Below are positions 1 to 11,079 of a stretch of 64,000 nucleotides of DNA, piece by piece. Origin of the DNA: Ariolimax columbianus (lineage: Eukaryota; Mollusca; Gastropoda; Stylommatophora; Arionidae). Below the pieces are notes generated by a model that saw only the letters and a list, made by a program, of their open reading frames with translations, was not told where the DNA came from and ran no database searches. How positions within the stretch are numbered: position 1 is the first letter of the stretch; the number at the start of each line of letters is the position of its first letter. The DNA lies in contig JAVGWX010000012.1 in the NCBI GenBank assembly GCA_036924085.1, positions 31,364,479-31,428,478 on the forward strand, given 5' to 3'. The translations under genes and the position numbers were made by a program.

Positions 1-150
1 GCATAGCACAACCACATCGATGACCCCAGTCCACCTTGTTCAGCACGATCGGGATGTGAGAAAAGCTACTGTAACCCGCCACTTCACGTCCTTGTCAGTG
101 CGCACAAAAGAGAGAACCCACTAATTGTGGACATACGAAACAAACGCAAG
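1..150 (+). mobile_element. REP-D SINE-like element, 3' part, cut by window edge
   Basis: The stretch matches other REP-D copies in the window (for example 56,300-56,445 and 59,390-59,545). They share, in order, a 'gcacaacca' segment, 'cagcacg' followed by 'gggatgtgag', 'actgtaacccgcca', 'gtgcgcacaaa' and a final segment about a missing (CAA)n tail. The left part lies outside the window. REP-D has no coding capacity and is dispersed in both orientations, as expected of a SINE or other short non-autonomous element. The class is inferred from copy structure only. Confidence 0.6.
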
Positions 151-640
151 TATGTTTTATGTATATTGAAAAAGGGGCGGCACAAACTCTAACTACGCCA
201 CTGACCGGCTTAATGCTGGGTGGAAAGTAAGAGGAAGTTAACAAGCCGCCCACACCTGAGACGAATATGTGGCCTAGTACAATTCTAACACATCATCCCC
301 GACAAACGTTTCTGTTTTGGGACTGTCTGACACTCCTAGAACGCCATAGTAATCCACTGTATTGTCTACCGCTGGACTCAAGATAGCTCGGAACAAGAGA
401 GCGTACGTAGGTCAAGGACAGCGCAACTCACTGAAATTCAAGTACAGTGCAAGCCACAGACTTAATGTCGCATTTAGTTTGCGATTGGCAACTATAGCAA
501 CTGGTGTGTGTGTGTGTGTGTATGTATTTATATATATAAGAAACACAAGCTGTACGGAGATAAAACAGCCTTACAAACGGTGATCTTTCTTTAAGATAAT
601 GTTCAGAGCTCATTCAATAAAGACGTCATCAACGACAATT
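151..640. other. unassigned DNA with a short (GT)n run
   Basis: I see no gene or recognised mobile element here. A (GT)n microsatellite of about 9 repeats lies near 502-521 and runs into a TATA-rich stretch. The short open frames in this interval have no recognisable motif. Confidence 0.6.
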
Positions 641-654
641 GTGAAATTTAAAAA

Positions 655-862
655 AAAATACTGCACGACTTTTTTCCATTGCTGGGATAGTCGAAGAGTT
701 TTAAAGGCTGATGACTTCATGCCGATTCGCCACGTCGTGTGCTTGCTATGTTTGTTGATATGATCGGCAACAGAAAAAACAACATATGACTACCGGGGAT
801 TCGATCCGCTTCCCTCAATGTTAGCAATCAGGCATAGAAACCATTCGGCCACGCGCTCTACC
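655..862 (-). mobile_element. REP-A tRNA-derived SINE, copy 1
   Basis: Read on the minus strand, the right end carries a tRNA-like head: an A-box-like 'gtggccgaatggtttc' (about 837-853) and a B-box-like 'ggatcgaatcccc' (about 795-808). These are the two internal RNA polymerase III promoter boxes. The body continues left through 'cgacgtgg' and 'tcgac' motifs to about 660. The same layout recurs at 6,505-6,700 and 14,365-14,592, so this is a dispersed element and not a single tRNA gene. The acceptor stem and anticodon arm do not pair well. Confidence 0.75.
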
Positions 863-981
863 CACATCACCGTCTACAATGGAATACCTTCACCGTTACC
901 AAATCTGGTTCCGCCATTGCTATAAGAAGCACCACACGGGGAAGAAGTTGAACAGTGGCTTATGGGATACATGTATGTGCA

Positions 982-3192
982 CGTGCATTTATATAGACAG
1001 GCATGAATCAGATTGGTGAACAACGTCCCGTTCTGACGCGTCTGTAAGAACTTCTAGGAAAAACATTTATATAGAAATGCATGAATCAGATTGGTGAACA
1101 ACGTCCCGTTCTGACGCTCAGGCGCGTCTGTAAGATCTTCTAGGAAAAACATTTATATAGACAGGCACGCATCAGATTGGTGAACAACGTCCCGTTCTGA
1201 CGCGTCTGTAAGATCTTCTAGGAAAAACATTTAAATAGACATGCATGAATCAGATTGGTGAACAACGTCCCGTTCTGACGCTCAGGCGCGTCTGTAAGAT
1301 CTAGGAAAAACATTTAAATAGACATGCATGAATCAGATTGGTGAACAACGTCCCGTTCTGACGTTCAGGCGCGTCTGTAAGAACTTCATAGAAAAACATT
1401 TATATAGGCATGCATGAATCAGATTGGTGAACAACGTCCCGTTCTGACGTTCAGGCGCATCTGTAAGATCTTCTAGGAAAAACATTTAAATCGACATGCT
1501 TGAATCAGATTGGTGAACAACGTCCCGTTCTGACGCGTCTGTAAGATCTTCTAGGAAAAACATTTATATAGACAGGCACGCATCAGATTGGTGAACAACG
1601 TCCCGTTCTGACGCTCAGGCGCGTCTGTAAGAACTTCTAGGAAAAACATTTATATAGACAGGCACGCATCAGATTGGTGAACAACGTCCCGTTCTGACGT
1701 TCAGGCGCGTCTGTAAGAACTTCTAGGAAAAACATTTATATAGGCATGCATGAATCAGATTGGTGAACAACGTCCCGTTCTGACGTTCAGGCGCGTCTGT
1801 AAGATCTTCTAGGAAAAACATTTATATAGGCATGCATGAATCAGATTGGTGAACAACGTCCCGTTCTGACGTTCAGGCGCATCTGTAAGATCTTCTAGGA
1901 AAAACATTTAAATAGACATGCTTGTATCAGATTGGTGAACAACGTCCCGTTCTGACGCTCAGGCGCGTCTGTAAGATCTTCTAGGAAAAACATTTATATA
2001 GACAGGCACGCATCAGATTGGTGAACAACGTCCCGTTCTGACGCTCAGGCGCGTCTGTAAGAACTTCTAGGAAAAACATTTATATAGACAGGCACGCATC
2101 AGATTGGTGAACAACGTCCCGTTCTGACGTTCAGGCGCGTCTGTAAGATCTTCTAGGAAAAACATTTATATAGGCATGCATGAATCAGATTGGTGAACAA
2201 CGTCCCGTTCTGACGTTCAGGCGCGTCTGTAAGATCTTCTAGGAAAAACATTTATATAGGCATGCATGAATCAGATTGGTGAACAACGTCCCTTTCTGAC
2301 GTTCAGACGCGTCTGTAAGATCTTCTAGGAAAAACATTTATATAGGCATGCATGAATCAGATTGGTGAACAACGTCCCGTTCTGACGTTCAGGCGCGTCT
2401 GTAAGAACTTCTAGGAAAAACATTTATATAGGCATGCATGAATCAGATTGGTGAACAACGTCCCGTTCTGACGTTCAGGCGCGTCTGTAAGATCTTCTAG
2501 GAAAAACATTTTTATAGGCATGCATGAATCAGATTGGTGAACAACGTCCCGTTCTGACGCTCAGGCGCGTCTGTAAGATCTTCTAGGAAAAACATTTATA
2601 TAGGCATGCATGAATCAGATTGGTGAACAACGTCCCGTTCTGACGTTCAGGCGCGTCTGTAAGATCTTCTAGGAAAAACATTTATATAGGCATGCATGAA
2701 TCAGATTGGTGAACGTCCCGTTCTGACGCTCAGGCGCGTCTGTAAGATCTTCTAGGAAAAACATTTATATAGGCATGCATGAATCAGATTGGTGAACAAC
2801 GTCCCGTTCTGACGTTCAGGCGCGTCTGTAAGATCTTCTAGGAAAAACATTTAAATAGACATGCATGAATCAGATTGGTGAACAACGTCCCGTTCTGACG
2901 TTCAGGCGCGTCTGTAAGAACTTCATAGAAAAACATTTATATAGGCATGCATGAATCAGATTGGTGAACAACGTCCCGTTCTGACGTTCAGGCGCATCTG
3001 TAAGATCTTCTAGGAAAAACATTTAAATCGACATGCTTGAATCAGATTGGTGAACGTCCCGTTCTGACGTTCAGGCGCGTCTGTAAGAACTTCTAGGAAA
3101 AACATTTATATAGGCATGCATGAATCAGATTGGTGAACAACGTCCCGTTCTGACGCTCAGGCGCGTCTGTAAGATCTTCTAGGAAAAACATA
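982..3192. repeat. minisatellite, about 26 units of about 86 bp
   Basis: Each unit contains 'cagattggtgaacaacgtcc', 'cgttctgacg', 'gcgtctgtaagatcttct' and 'aggaaaaacattta'. Two length classes alternate, with or without the 8-bp insert 'ttcaggcg' or 'ctcaggcg', and a few units lack 'aac' within 'gaacaacgtc'. Units also differ at 'atatagg' versus 'aaataga' and at 'gatctt' versus 'aactt'. The array ends abruptly near 3,190. No coding frame runs through it. It is probably a tandem array grown by unequal exchange. Confidence 0.95.
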
Positions 3193-3640
3193 TATTACAG
3201 CTGTCGGTTGATCTCAGGGCGGTCGTTAAGACCAGGGATTCTCAATCGGGATTCTGTCGGCGCGTAAGGCTGACGTGTGATTTGGCTGGATGGTTCAGTG
3301 GGAGGTGGTTAGTCGGTTCAGTTGGAGGGGGTTCAGGTGGAGTTGGCTTCAGTGAGATGGTTAGGGGGTGAGTACGAGATTGTTATGGAGTTTCACGGGA
3401 CATGGCTAGAGGGTTTCTTCGGAGGTAGTTAGGAACTTCCTAGTGGAGGTAGATTATTTGCTTGCGTAACATCGAGATTTGGATTTGTTTTTAAAATAAT
3501 CGTGTTTTTATTTTCTTAAAATGGGCGTACTAAATATTTCTCCAACTTGCCTAGATCGATAGCACGATGTGGCTTTAACATTTACCGTTATCAATTAGCG
3601 GCTGAGTTATCAATAGCGTGCAATGAAAAGGAAGGAAGAG
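3193..3640. other. unassigned DNA with G-rich 3' part
   Basis: No gene or recognised element. The segment at 3,290-3,450 is rich in GGTT, GGAGG and GTTAG-like words on the plus strand, which blends towards the purine-rich array that starts near 3,640. Confidence 0.5.
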
Positions 3641-4290
3641 GTGAAGTGGTGGTAGTAGGAGAGAAGAGGTGAGATAAGATGGTGATAGGTAGGAGGGAAG
3701 AGGTGAGGTGATGGTAGGTAGGAGGGAAGAGGTGAGGTGGTGGTAGGTAGGAGGGAAGAGGTGATATAAGATTGTGGTAGGTAGGAGGGAAGAGGTGATA
3801 TAAGATTGTGGTAGGTAGGAGGGAAGAGGTGATATAAGATGGTGGTAGGTAGGAGGGAAGAGGTGAGGTGGTGGTAGATAGAAAGGAAGAGGTGATATGG
3901 GGGTAGGTAGGACGGAAGAGGTGAGGTGGGGGTAGGTAGAAGGGAAGGGGTGAGGTGGCGGTAGGTGGAAGAGATGAGATGGTAAATAGGAGGGAAGAGG
4001 TGACGTGGTCGTAGGTAGAAGAGAAGAGCTCAGTGGTGATAGTAAGTCGGAGGGAAGAGGTGAGGTGGTAGGTAGGAGCGAAGTGGTGAGGTACCTCCTG
4101 TAGGAGGGAAGAGGTTGTAGATTGGAGGGGAAAAAGGGAGGTTGTGGTAGATAGGAGAGAAGAGGTAAGGTGGTGGTATGTAGGAGGGACGAGGTGAGAT
4201 ATATGGTGGTAGGTATGGCGGAAGAGGTGAAGTGGTGAATAGATAGGAGGGAAGAGGTGAAGTTGTGATTAGATAGGAGAGCAGTGGTGA
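3640..4290 (+). repeat. purine-rich minisatellite with strong strand asymmetry
   Basis: The plus strand repeats 'ggtaggtaggagggaagagg' and 'tgaggtggtgg' with a variable period of about 28-32 bp for some 650 bp. Pyrimidines other than T are very rare on this strand. The complementary strand is correspondingly proline/serine/tyrosine-rich when translated, which explains an otherwise odd 93-residue minus-strand frame. Such GA/GG-rich tracts can form triplex or G-quadruplex structures; that is known for the class and not shown here. Confidence 0.9.
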
Positions 4291-4360
4291 AGTGGTGCTA
4301 GTAGGTTTCATTGGTTCTTCTTACATCCGGAGAATTACTTGTATAGGTAACCTGGGTCCG

Positions 4361-4910
4361 TCACGTTGCAGTGCTATGCTAGGCTCGATAGACTACAGCG
4401 TCGATTCCCACCTTGCTGACCAGAATGCTGTGACAGCCTGTTTGAAGGAGCACGAACGACGACGTGAGGTGTGTGTGTGGGAGTTTGCCTTGATCAATAT
4501 GTTTCAACTGACCCTGATTATTCTTCGCTCCCACATTGATCAGTATGTTTCTACTGACCCTGACTACTCTTCTTTCCCACCTTGATCAGTATGTTTCATC
4601 TGACCCTGATTACTCTGCTCTCCCACCTTGATCAGTATGTTTCACATGACACTGATTACTCTTCGTTCCCTAGGAGTTGTTGTTTAATGCCCACAATGAG
4701 TATGTTTACTCTGTTGTGTGTCATGAAAAGGACGTTAAGTGGCGGGTTGTAGTAGCTTCCCTCGCATCCCGAGCGTGCTGAAGAAGCTGGGCCGTGGTCT
4801 TCCAGGCGGTTGTTCTATGCTTGGCTTCATCTGCGTGACACTCACTACTACACGGATCACGTCGATCCCTATCACGTCAGCCAAACTGCCTTGAAAACAG
4901 CATGTTTCCA
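4361..4910 (-). mobile_element. REP-D element carrying an internal 46-bp tandem array
   Basis: On the minus strand this reads as REP-D. The (CAA)n tail lies at 4,678-4,687, followed by 'cactcattgtgggcatt' type sequence, the 'gcgggttgtagtagc' segment and 'gcacgctcgg' type sequence further right. From about 4,490 to 4,680 a 46-bp unit is repeated four times, with 'ttgatcagtatgtttc', 'tgaccctga' and 'tctcccacc'. That unit is the REP-D 5' motif ('actgatca', 'caggg') amplified. The order of the parts is rearranged compared with 59,130-59,545, so this may be two overlapping copies. Confidence 0.6.
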
Positions 4911-4929
4911 GAGAACGCTACATGGAAGA

Positions 4930-5080
4930 GATAGTGGTCTTGGTCAGTATATTGTGTCGGAACCGGACGCGACGTCCTGATAAGTATATTGTGCCTGACC
5001 ATGACGCGACGTCCTGGTTAGTATATAGTGCATTACCGCGACGTCCTGGTCAGCATATTGTGCCTGACAGGTCTCAGTCC
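4930..5080 (-). repeat. short tandem array of a REP-D motif, about 36 bp x 4
   Basis: Four imperfect units carry 'ggtcagtatattgtg', 'cctgac' and 'cgcgacgtcct'. Read in reverse, 'gtcaggcacaatatactgac' is the recurring REP-D 5' motif. The array sits directly beside the REP-D copy at 4,361-4,910 and is probably part of the same insertion history. Confidence 0.6.
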
Positions 5081-5292
5081 CCTTCCCTGGGAGCAGTTAT
5101 TTGAAGTGACAGAAGATCCGTGAAGTGTAGATGTGATCTAAAGGCAGAAAGAGGCAGCTGAATTGGGAGCTGAAAGTGAGGTGAAGGAATCAACTAGGAT
5201 ATGCCGCTCCAAAACTGCACACCAGAAGTGATGCCCAAAATCTCGCTATCTGAATGGCAGCTATACGGGCTGTGCTCAAACACATTTGTACC

Positions 5293-6112
5293 AACAATTG
5301 AAGGTGACTATGACACGTGCCACAAATTGAAGGTGACTATGACACGTGCCACAAATTGAAGGTGACTATGACACGCGCCAGCAATTAAAGGTGACTATGA
5401 CACGCACCACTAATTGAAGGTGACTATGACACGCACCACCAATTAAAGGTGACTATGACACGCACCACCAATTAAAGGTGACTATGACACGCACCACTAA
5501 TTGAAGGTGACTATGACACGCACCACCAATTAAAGGTGACTATGACACGCACCACTAATTGAAGGTGACTATGACACGCGCCAGCAATTAAAGGTGACTA
5601 TGACACGCACCACTAATTGAAGGTGACTATGACACGCACCACCAATTAAAGGTGACTATGACACGCACCACCAATTAAAGGTGACTATGACACGCACCAC
5701 TAATTGAAGGTGACTATGACACGCACCACCAATTAAAGGTGACTATGACACGCACCACTAATTGAAGGTGACTATGACATGCACCACTAATTCAAGGTGA
5801 CTATGACACGTGCCACTAATTGAAGGTGACTATGACACGCACAACCAATTAAAGGTGACTATGACACGCACCACCAATTAAAGGTGACTATGACACGCAC
5901 CACCAATTAAAGGTGACTATGACACGCACCACTAATTGAAGGTGACTATGACACGCACCACCAATTAAAGGTGACTATGACACGCACCACTAATTGAAGG
6001 TGACTATGACATGCACCACTAATTCAAGGTGACTATGACACGTGCCACTAATTGAAGGTGACTATGACACGCACAACCAATTAAAGGTGACTATGACATG
6101 CACCACCAATCC
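5293..6112. repeat. minisatellite, about 28 units of 29 bp, with 232-bp higher order
   Basis: Unit core is 'aaggtgactatgacacgcac' followed by a variable 'caccaatt' or 'cactaattg' spacer. Spacing is 29 bp, measured for example between 5,412 and 5,441. A set of variants including 'gacatgcac' and 'aattcaagg' recurs at 5,776 and 6,008. That is 232 bp, or eight units, and shows a secondary duplication of a block. Units decay from 6,112 to about 6,190. Confidence 0.95.
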
Positions 6113-6239
6113 AAGGCAACTATCACATGTAACCACAAATTCAAGGAAAGCATCACATGCACTACCAACTCAAGCTTACAATCACACACGATTTGCGTGA
6201 ATGAGAACTTTTATCAATATTAGAATGTATAAATCCTTG

Positions 6240-6487
6240 TACTGCCATATTATAGAGAACGGTAGCCCCCACACTGTTGTCGGGGATGAAGCGTTTCAGC
6301 CTTCAGTGTATTGTTACAGCGTATATATAAGGCAGTGTGATATGTTCCCTTTCTTGCTGCATTTTCTTCCTTAAAAGTAGTCCAGGTACCCATCTATAGC
6401 TGGGTCGACATAACGTTCTGGTAACGTGAGTTGAACCCCGTATCTCTGCCATGAGAAAAGTGAGTGTTCTACCACGATGCTAATCAG
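6240..6487 (-). mobile_element. REP-F tRNA-derived SINE, copy 1
   Basis: On the minus strand the head at about 6,425-6,487 carries an A-box-like 'tagcatcgtggtagaac' and a B-box-like 'ggggttcaactcacg'. The body then holds a small inverted repeat, 'acccagctatagatgggt' (about 6,389-6,406). The same hairpin sits at 8,110-8,140, 51,035-51,055, 52,640-52,665 and 53,793-53,812. The left third (about 6,245-6,310) matches 7,970-8,040. REP-F is therefore a dispersed SINE of about 240 bp. Confidence 0.7.
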
Positions 6488-6504
6488 CCTGTCATTATCA
6501 TGTT

Positions 6505-6700
6505 TGTGGAGTGCGTGTCCGAGTGGTGTCGAGGTTTGCCTGCTGCGAAGGAGGGCAGTGGATTGAATTCCTGGTAAGACATAGTTTTTCTGTTGAGGGT
6601 GAAATAAACAAACAACCAGCACACGACGTGGCGACAGTAGTGGTAAAGCGGCCTGTAATCCTCGACTAACTCCAGCAATGAAAATAGTTTGTTTTTTTTA
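6505..6700 (+). mobile_element. REP-A tRNA-derived SINE, copy 2
   Basis: Forward copy. A-box-like 'cgtgtccgagtggtg' lies at 6,514-6,528 and B-box-like 'ggattgaattcctgg' at 6,560-6,574. The body contains 'cacgacgtggcgac' and 'cctcgactaactccagcaat', which are the reverse complements of segments in the copies at 655-862 and 14,365-14,592. It inserted just downstream of a REP-F copy. Overlapping minus-strand frames of 64-83 residues are shadows. Confidence 0.75.
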
Positions 6701-6859
6701 TTTCCCGTTTACCGTATAGGTGGTGTCCATTTGGGGAGAGGTTTAGATGACTGAAGAATATAGACCATCTGTTTTGGCAGTCACGGTGCAATGTGCAGGC
6801 TAGACTTTTATTTCAGACATGACAGAAAAACAAATCGTGGTTCAGACCTATGTCTGGGA

Positions 6860-7195
6860 TCAAGACGCTGAGCAGCGCATGAGCTGCAGCCGTCAACTAC
6901 CCATAGCTGACTGCTAGCGTCAGGGCCTGCGAACCAGAGCTGCCAAGACCCTTCTACACCTCCACGCGATGATCATGGGTTACAGGCTGCAACAGAGTAC
7001 TGGCTAAAGGGAAAGGGTCGAAGTGGAAAGGCTAACCCGGTACTCAAAATTTGCTTGCTGAAGTCGGATCGAAAGATGCAAATATTGCAGTCAATCTGTA
7101 AACTATGACACAAAGCATGCCATTTCTCTGGACTAAAGTCTGCTACTTGATCACTTTTCAGGACTTCGTAGTGGGAGACTGAGAACGAATAAAGT
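6860..7195 (+). mobile_element. REP-B SINE-like element, near full length
   Basis: The landmarks of REP-B are present in order: 'gcagcgcatgagctgcag', 'gctgactgctagcgtcaggg', 'aagacccttctacacctcc', 'ggctgcaacag', 'taacccggtact', 'gctgaagtcgga', 'aatattgcagtc', 'tgtaaactatgacac' and 'gggagactgagaacga'. The same order appears at 14,855-15,200, 18,560-18,915 (reverse), 23,130-23,600 and 44,305-44,640. Length is about 340 bp with no coding frame. The usual (GAA)n tail is degraded here to 'gaataaag'. Confidence 0.8.
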
Positions 7196-7960
7196 CCAGT
7201 CCAGACCTTGGTCCTGATTAGAAGACGACACCCCCCCCCCTTTAAAAACAACCCCATTGAGTCATTCTTCTGGTTCTATTTGTAAGTTAAGGCTGCAACG
7301 GTTGCGATACGTGGGTTGGTATTTCGTGTGGTCTTCTCAATACACACCAACGTGCAACTCGTAATGGGTCTCTAAATACCGGTCATTCCAGATGTCGGAT
7401 GGCATGTCCAACATTGTATTTGGTATATCCTAACCAGCTTTTAAAAGCGTCGGAATCTATTTGTTTTTGTAGTGTGGATACGGTAGCAATAAGTTTTACA
7501 TTGTGAGAGTTACAACGGCTAAAGGCAAGGGCTCGACTTCAGCGCGGCGGGTCTCCGCATAATGCTCAGTCTCTCTCCACAGAACGGTATCCCCGCCTAC
7601 CGAGAGAATCGCACAAAGTACTAACTCCGTAGCTCCATCGATGAACACAGGGATCTCCGGAAAAAAAAATTGCCATCATAAACCGAAAGTGCCAGTGCCC
7701 ACGTACAGCCTTATCTAGTCGCCTGTCTTGGCATGTCTGAATGAAAACAGTGACCCTATTACTTTCAACTCAAGAAAAACTCAAAGGTCGAGGTTAGTCG
7801 GTTCAGATGTTGAGTATCTGTAGTTCGGAAATAAAAACCTTAGAGTCCACTCCTAGCTAGAACATCTCACAATGACTGTTCAGCGAGGAGGTATTTGCTA
7901 CACCACCATGATCTGCGCCAGGGTATTGACGCTTGAACATACACATTAGACAGGTGTAAT
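7196..7960. other. unassigned DNA with a C10 tract
   Basis: No gene or recognised repeat. A run of ten C lies at 7,231-7,240. Small open frames lack motifs. Confidence 0.55.
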
Positions 7961-7964
7961 TAGA

Positions 7965-8210
7965 CCCTGGTAAAGGTAGTTCCAGAGCAGACACTGCTGT
8001 CGTGGATGACGTGTAGGAGATTTCCTAACACGAGACCACAGCTTGCTTGAGGTGGGGTTGCCAATCCCATCTTCGCTACCTTTCATTCCCCTAACTGTAA
8101 GTCAAGTTCCCATATACCGCTAGGTCAACAAGAGAAACCCCGTAACGTAAGTTGAGCTCCGTAACTTTGAAGTGAAAGCGAGTGCTTTACCATTCCACTA
8201 TTCAGACGTT
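7965..8210 (-). mobile_element. REP-F tRNA-derived SINE, copy 2
   Basis: The body hairpin region reads 'cccatataccgctaggtc' (diverged), followed by 'gttgagctccgtaac', the B-box region in reverse, and 'cgagtgctttacca', the A-box region in reverse, near 8,180-8,205. The left part (7,970-8,060) aligns with 6,245-6,310 and 50,890-50,960. It is an older copy than the one at 6,240. Confidence 0.6.
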
Positions 8211-8258
8211 CTGAGGCTAGTGAAAAGTCTGCCAAGTCAAGGAAGCAATCTGAGGTTC

Positions 8259-8633
8259 AAAGAAAGCTCTAGAAACAATACCACAAAGGGGATGAGCAGT
8301 GAAGACTCCATCTAGAGACTGTTTATACCCGTTTAAATAGGAAAGAAAGCTCTAGAAGCAATACCACAAAGGGAATGAGCAGTGAAAACTCCATCTAGAG
8401 ACTGTTTATACCCGTTTAAATAGGAAAGAAAGCTCTAGAAGCAATACCACAAAGGGGATGAGCAGTGAAAACTCCATCTAGAGACTGTTTATACCCGTTT
8501 AAATAGGAAAGAAAGCTCTAGAAGCAATGCCACCAACACCACAAAGGGGATGACGAGCGAAGACTCTGCCTAAAGACTGTTTATACCCGCTTAAGTAGGA
8601 AAGAAAGCTCTAGAAACAATACCACAAATCATA
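8259..8633. repeat. minisatellite, about 4.3 units of 83 bp
   Basis: 'agaaagctctagaa' occurs at 8,261, 8,344, 8,427, 8,510 and 8,602, so the spacing is 83, 83, 83 and 92 bp. Each unit also contains 'gggatgagcagtga' and 'actgtttatacccg'. The last full unit has a 9-bp insertion around 'ccaccaac'. No coding frame is preserved. Confidence 0.95.
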
Positions 8634-8799
8634 GATCTGGTAACAGACGAGGGTTAACTGGTTTTCTCGAACACTGGAAGACTAAGAAACAAATGCCTTT
8701 TTGGCAGAAGACTCGCTAACACATGTCTGTGTGCACTTAGTCATCCCACGTGCCAACAGTATGGAGCACCCAACTGGGTATATAAGCTCTACAAAAACA

Positions 8800-9010
8800 C
8801 TCAAATATATTTCCCACTTTGGCTACGTTCTTAAGGAGGTACGCGCTGCTCTGTTTTGTGTTCTAACGGTCCAGTGCATCCGACTTCAGCACGCATTTTG
8901 TAACGGTTTTACTTCTCATATGTGTAAGACTTTGCTGTGTCATGAATGCGAACACGAGCAGGTTTGGGTTGCGAGCCGTGCCACTAACCACTTCACCCAC
9001 AAACGCCCTA
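8800..9010 (-). mobile_element. REP-H tRNA-derived SINE, copy 1
   Basis: On the minus strand the head near 8,975-9,005 reads 'gaagtggttagtggcacggc', matching the head of the forward copy at 55,193 ('ctagtggttagtgacacgg'). The body shares 'agtgcatccgacttcagca' with 57,590 and 34,990-35,030. The plus-strand 153-codon frame 8,701-9,162 crosses this SINE and has no motif, so I do not count it as a gene. Confidence 0.65.
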
Positions 9011-9425
9011 ACGTTAACACAGGGAACAAACGAGCGAAAAACTCATTCTCCAAGTTGAGACGAAGTGAAGGCGATATTTCCGTCTGCAAACATAGCCCCA
9101 CGTGCGACAACACTTTGGGGACCCAACAAAAGAGGTTTGAAATGTCAGTAGATGATAGTTAAAGGTCACGTGTCCCTCCTGGCCACGCGCCAGGTTGAAG
9201 TAAAAAGGTCAAACTGCTAACTAATCCTACGTATCCACGGCGACTGACGCTGCCGACAAAACAACAATAAGAGGAATATTTAACGAAATAATTATATTAC
9301 GGTTAGTAGGTGAGCCTGTCCACAACCGGTAAATAGTATTTTCAAGCATACATATAATCCTACCCATGCAACAATCAGGAATGGAGAAAAATTGGGGGAC
9401 TGGATCATAGAATAGACAGCACTGA

Positions 9426-10088
9426 ACTTGGGTGATTCACATATTCCCTCACATGTGCTCATCAACCTGGGCGATTCACATATTCCCTCCCATGTGCTCA
9501 TCAACATGGGCGATTCACATATTCCCTCCCATGTGCTCATCAACCTGGGCGATTCACATATTCCCTCCCATGTGTTCATCAACCTGGGCGATTCACATAT
9601 TCCCTCCCATGTGCTCATCAACCTGGGCGATTCACATATTCCCTCCCATGTGCTCATCAACCTGGGCGATTCACATATTCCCTCCCATGTGCTCATCAAC
9701 TTGGGCGATTCACATATTCCCTCCCATGTGCTCATCAACCTGGACGATTCACATATTCCCTCCCATGTGCTCATCAACCTGGACGATTCACATATTCCCT
9801 CCCATGTGTTCATCAACCTGGGTGATTCACATATTCCCTACCATGTGATCATCAACCTGCGCGATTCACATATTCCCTCCCATGTGCTCATCAACATGGG
9901 CGATTCACATATTCCCTTCTATGTGTTCATCAACCTGGGCGATTCACTAATTCCCTCCCACGTGCTCATCAACATGGGCGATTCACATATTCCCTCCCAT
10001 GTGCTTATCAACCTGGGCGATTCACATATTCCCTCCCATGTGCTCATCAACCTGGGCGATTCACATATTCCCTCCCATGTGCTCATCC
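9426..10088. repeat. minisatellite, about 17 units of 39 bp
   Basis: Each unit contains 'gggcgattcacatattccct' and 'cccatgtgctcatcaac'. Unit length 39 is a multiple of three and the unit has no stop in several frames. This produces repetitive open frames on both strands (251 and 138 codons forward, 174 codons reverse). The array has single-base variants such as 'gacgattc', 'gtgttcatc' and 'aacatggg' without clear higher order. I read it as non-coding tandem DNA. Confidence 0.95.
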
Positions 10089-10299
10089 CCTTTCATAACT
10101 GCCATAGTGGAACACAAGTAACATCCCATCACAAGCAGATACCCACACCACATCCATACACTGTCCAATACGTTCTGATATAACCTAAAAGACTACGGTC
10201 TGGAGTTGAAAGGGTCGTGCCTTCGTCGGGGGAATCCAGAAAGGCAAACCTTTAAAAAAACACAAAAAGGTAGGAAAGAAGTGAAGACTAGATCGGAAC

Positions 10300-10545
10300 C
10301 AGCCCGTTTAAATTTGGGTGGGAGTGGGAGCGAAGTGGCAGCAGAGAATGAGCTGACAGTGGTCAGGACTCGTAGCCTGCTGCTTTGAGTCAGGGTCAGC
10401 GAACTCACGCCTCAAAGTGGCGGTCCTAAAAACAGGTTAGAAAAGGAAATACAAACTTCGTCCCAAAATAGTGTCGAGCCGAAAGATGCAAATATTACAG
10501 TCTGGCTGTAAACCACAACGTGTTTTTCAGGTTGAACGTCAACAA
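10300..10545 (+). mobile_element. REP-B fragment a
   Basis: Recognisable parts are 'gtcagggtcagcgaac' (about 10,388), 'gagccgaaagatgcaaatat' (10,477) and 'cagtctggctgtaaacc'. It is the first of three diverged REP-B pieces lying in the same orientation between 10.3 and 11.2 kb. Confidence 0.6.
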
Positions 10546-10629
10546 CAAAAATAAAAGACAGATAAAATATAACGTCCATACCAAACGACTTAACACCTTG
10601 ACAAAAACTGTCAGATCAGTTGATGGGGT

Positions 10630-10905
10630 TGAAGATGCAGCAGCGCATCAGCTGACAGCAGCCAGTGACGAGCTGACACCATATTCTATATTCAAGTGGC
10701 GGCCCAGGAAACAGACTGTTACCATGCAGCCTGGATAATAGATTAGGGATCAACGAGGGAAGGCAACCCTAGTTCCAAAAGTGGTGTGCTGAAATCGGAC
10801 GTGATGGGTCGAAAGGCGCATATATCAAGCCTCACTGCAAATTATGGCACAACACCACAACTGTCCTTTCCAGGACGAACACCAAAGACGAAGAAGATCA
10901 GATGC
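10630..10905 (+). mobile_element. REP-B fragment b
   Basis: Starts with 'gcagcagcgcatcagctgac' and continues with 'cagcagccagtgacgagctg', 'ggtgtgctgaaatcggac', 'gtcgaaaggcgc' and a degraded (GAA) tail 'gacgaagaag' near 10,888. The 5' part resembles the 33-bp minisatellite unit at 27,843-30,376 ('ctgac...gcagccag...'). Confidence 0.65.
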
Positions 10906-11079
10906 TATCACCAGATGAACCTGTGGCACAGATCTCATAAGAGCTGAACACCTTGTTGCAGACATGTGCATTTCTAACTTATCGTTGTTATGCATCCAGC
11001 AGTATGCTGGCTCTCGTCCTTCAGCCCAATGCCCTTCAATGGTATCTGCACGTGTTTGTTAGTTGTTTAGTAGTATATA

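Noticed and set aside
8701..9162. 153-codon forward frame
   Set aside because: It crosses a reverse REP-H SINE and has no motif or composition typical of a protein.
9428..10183. 251-codon forward frame with 13-residue repeats
   Set aside because: It is the translation of a 39-bp minisatellite; the other forward frame and one reverse frame are also open.
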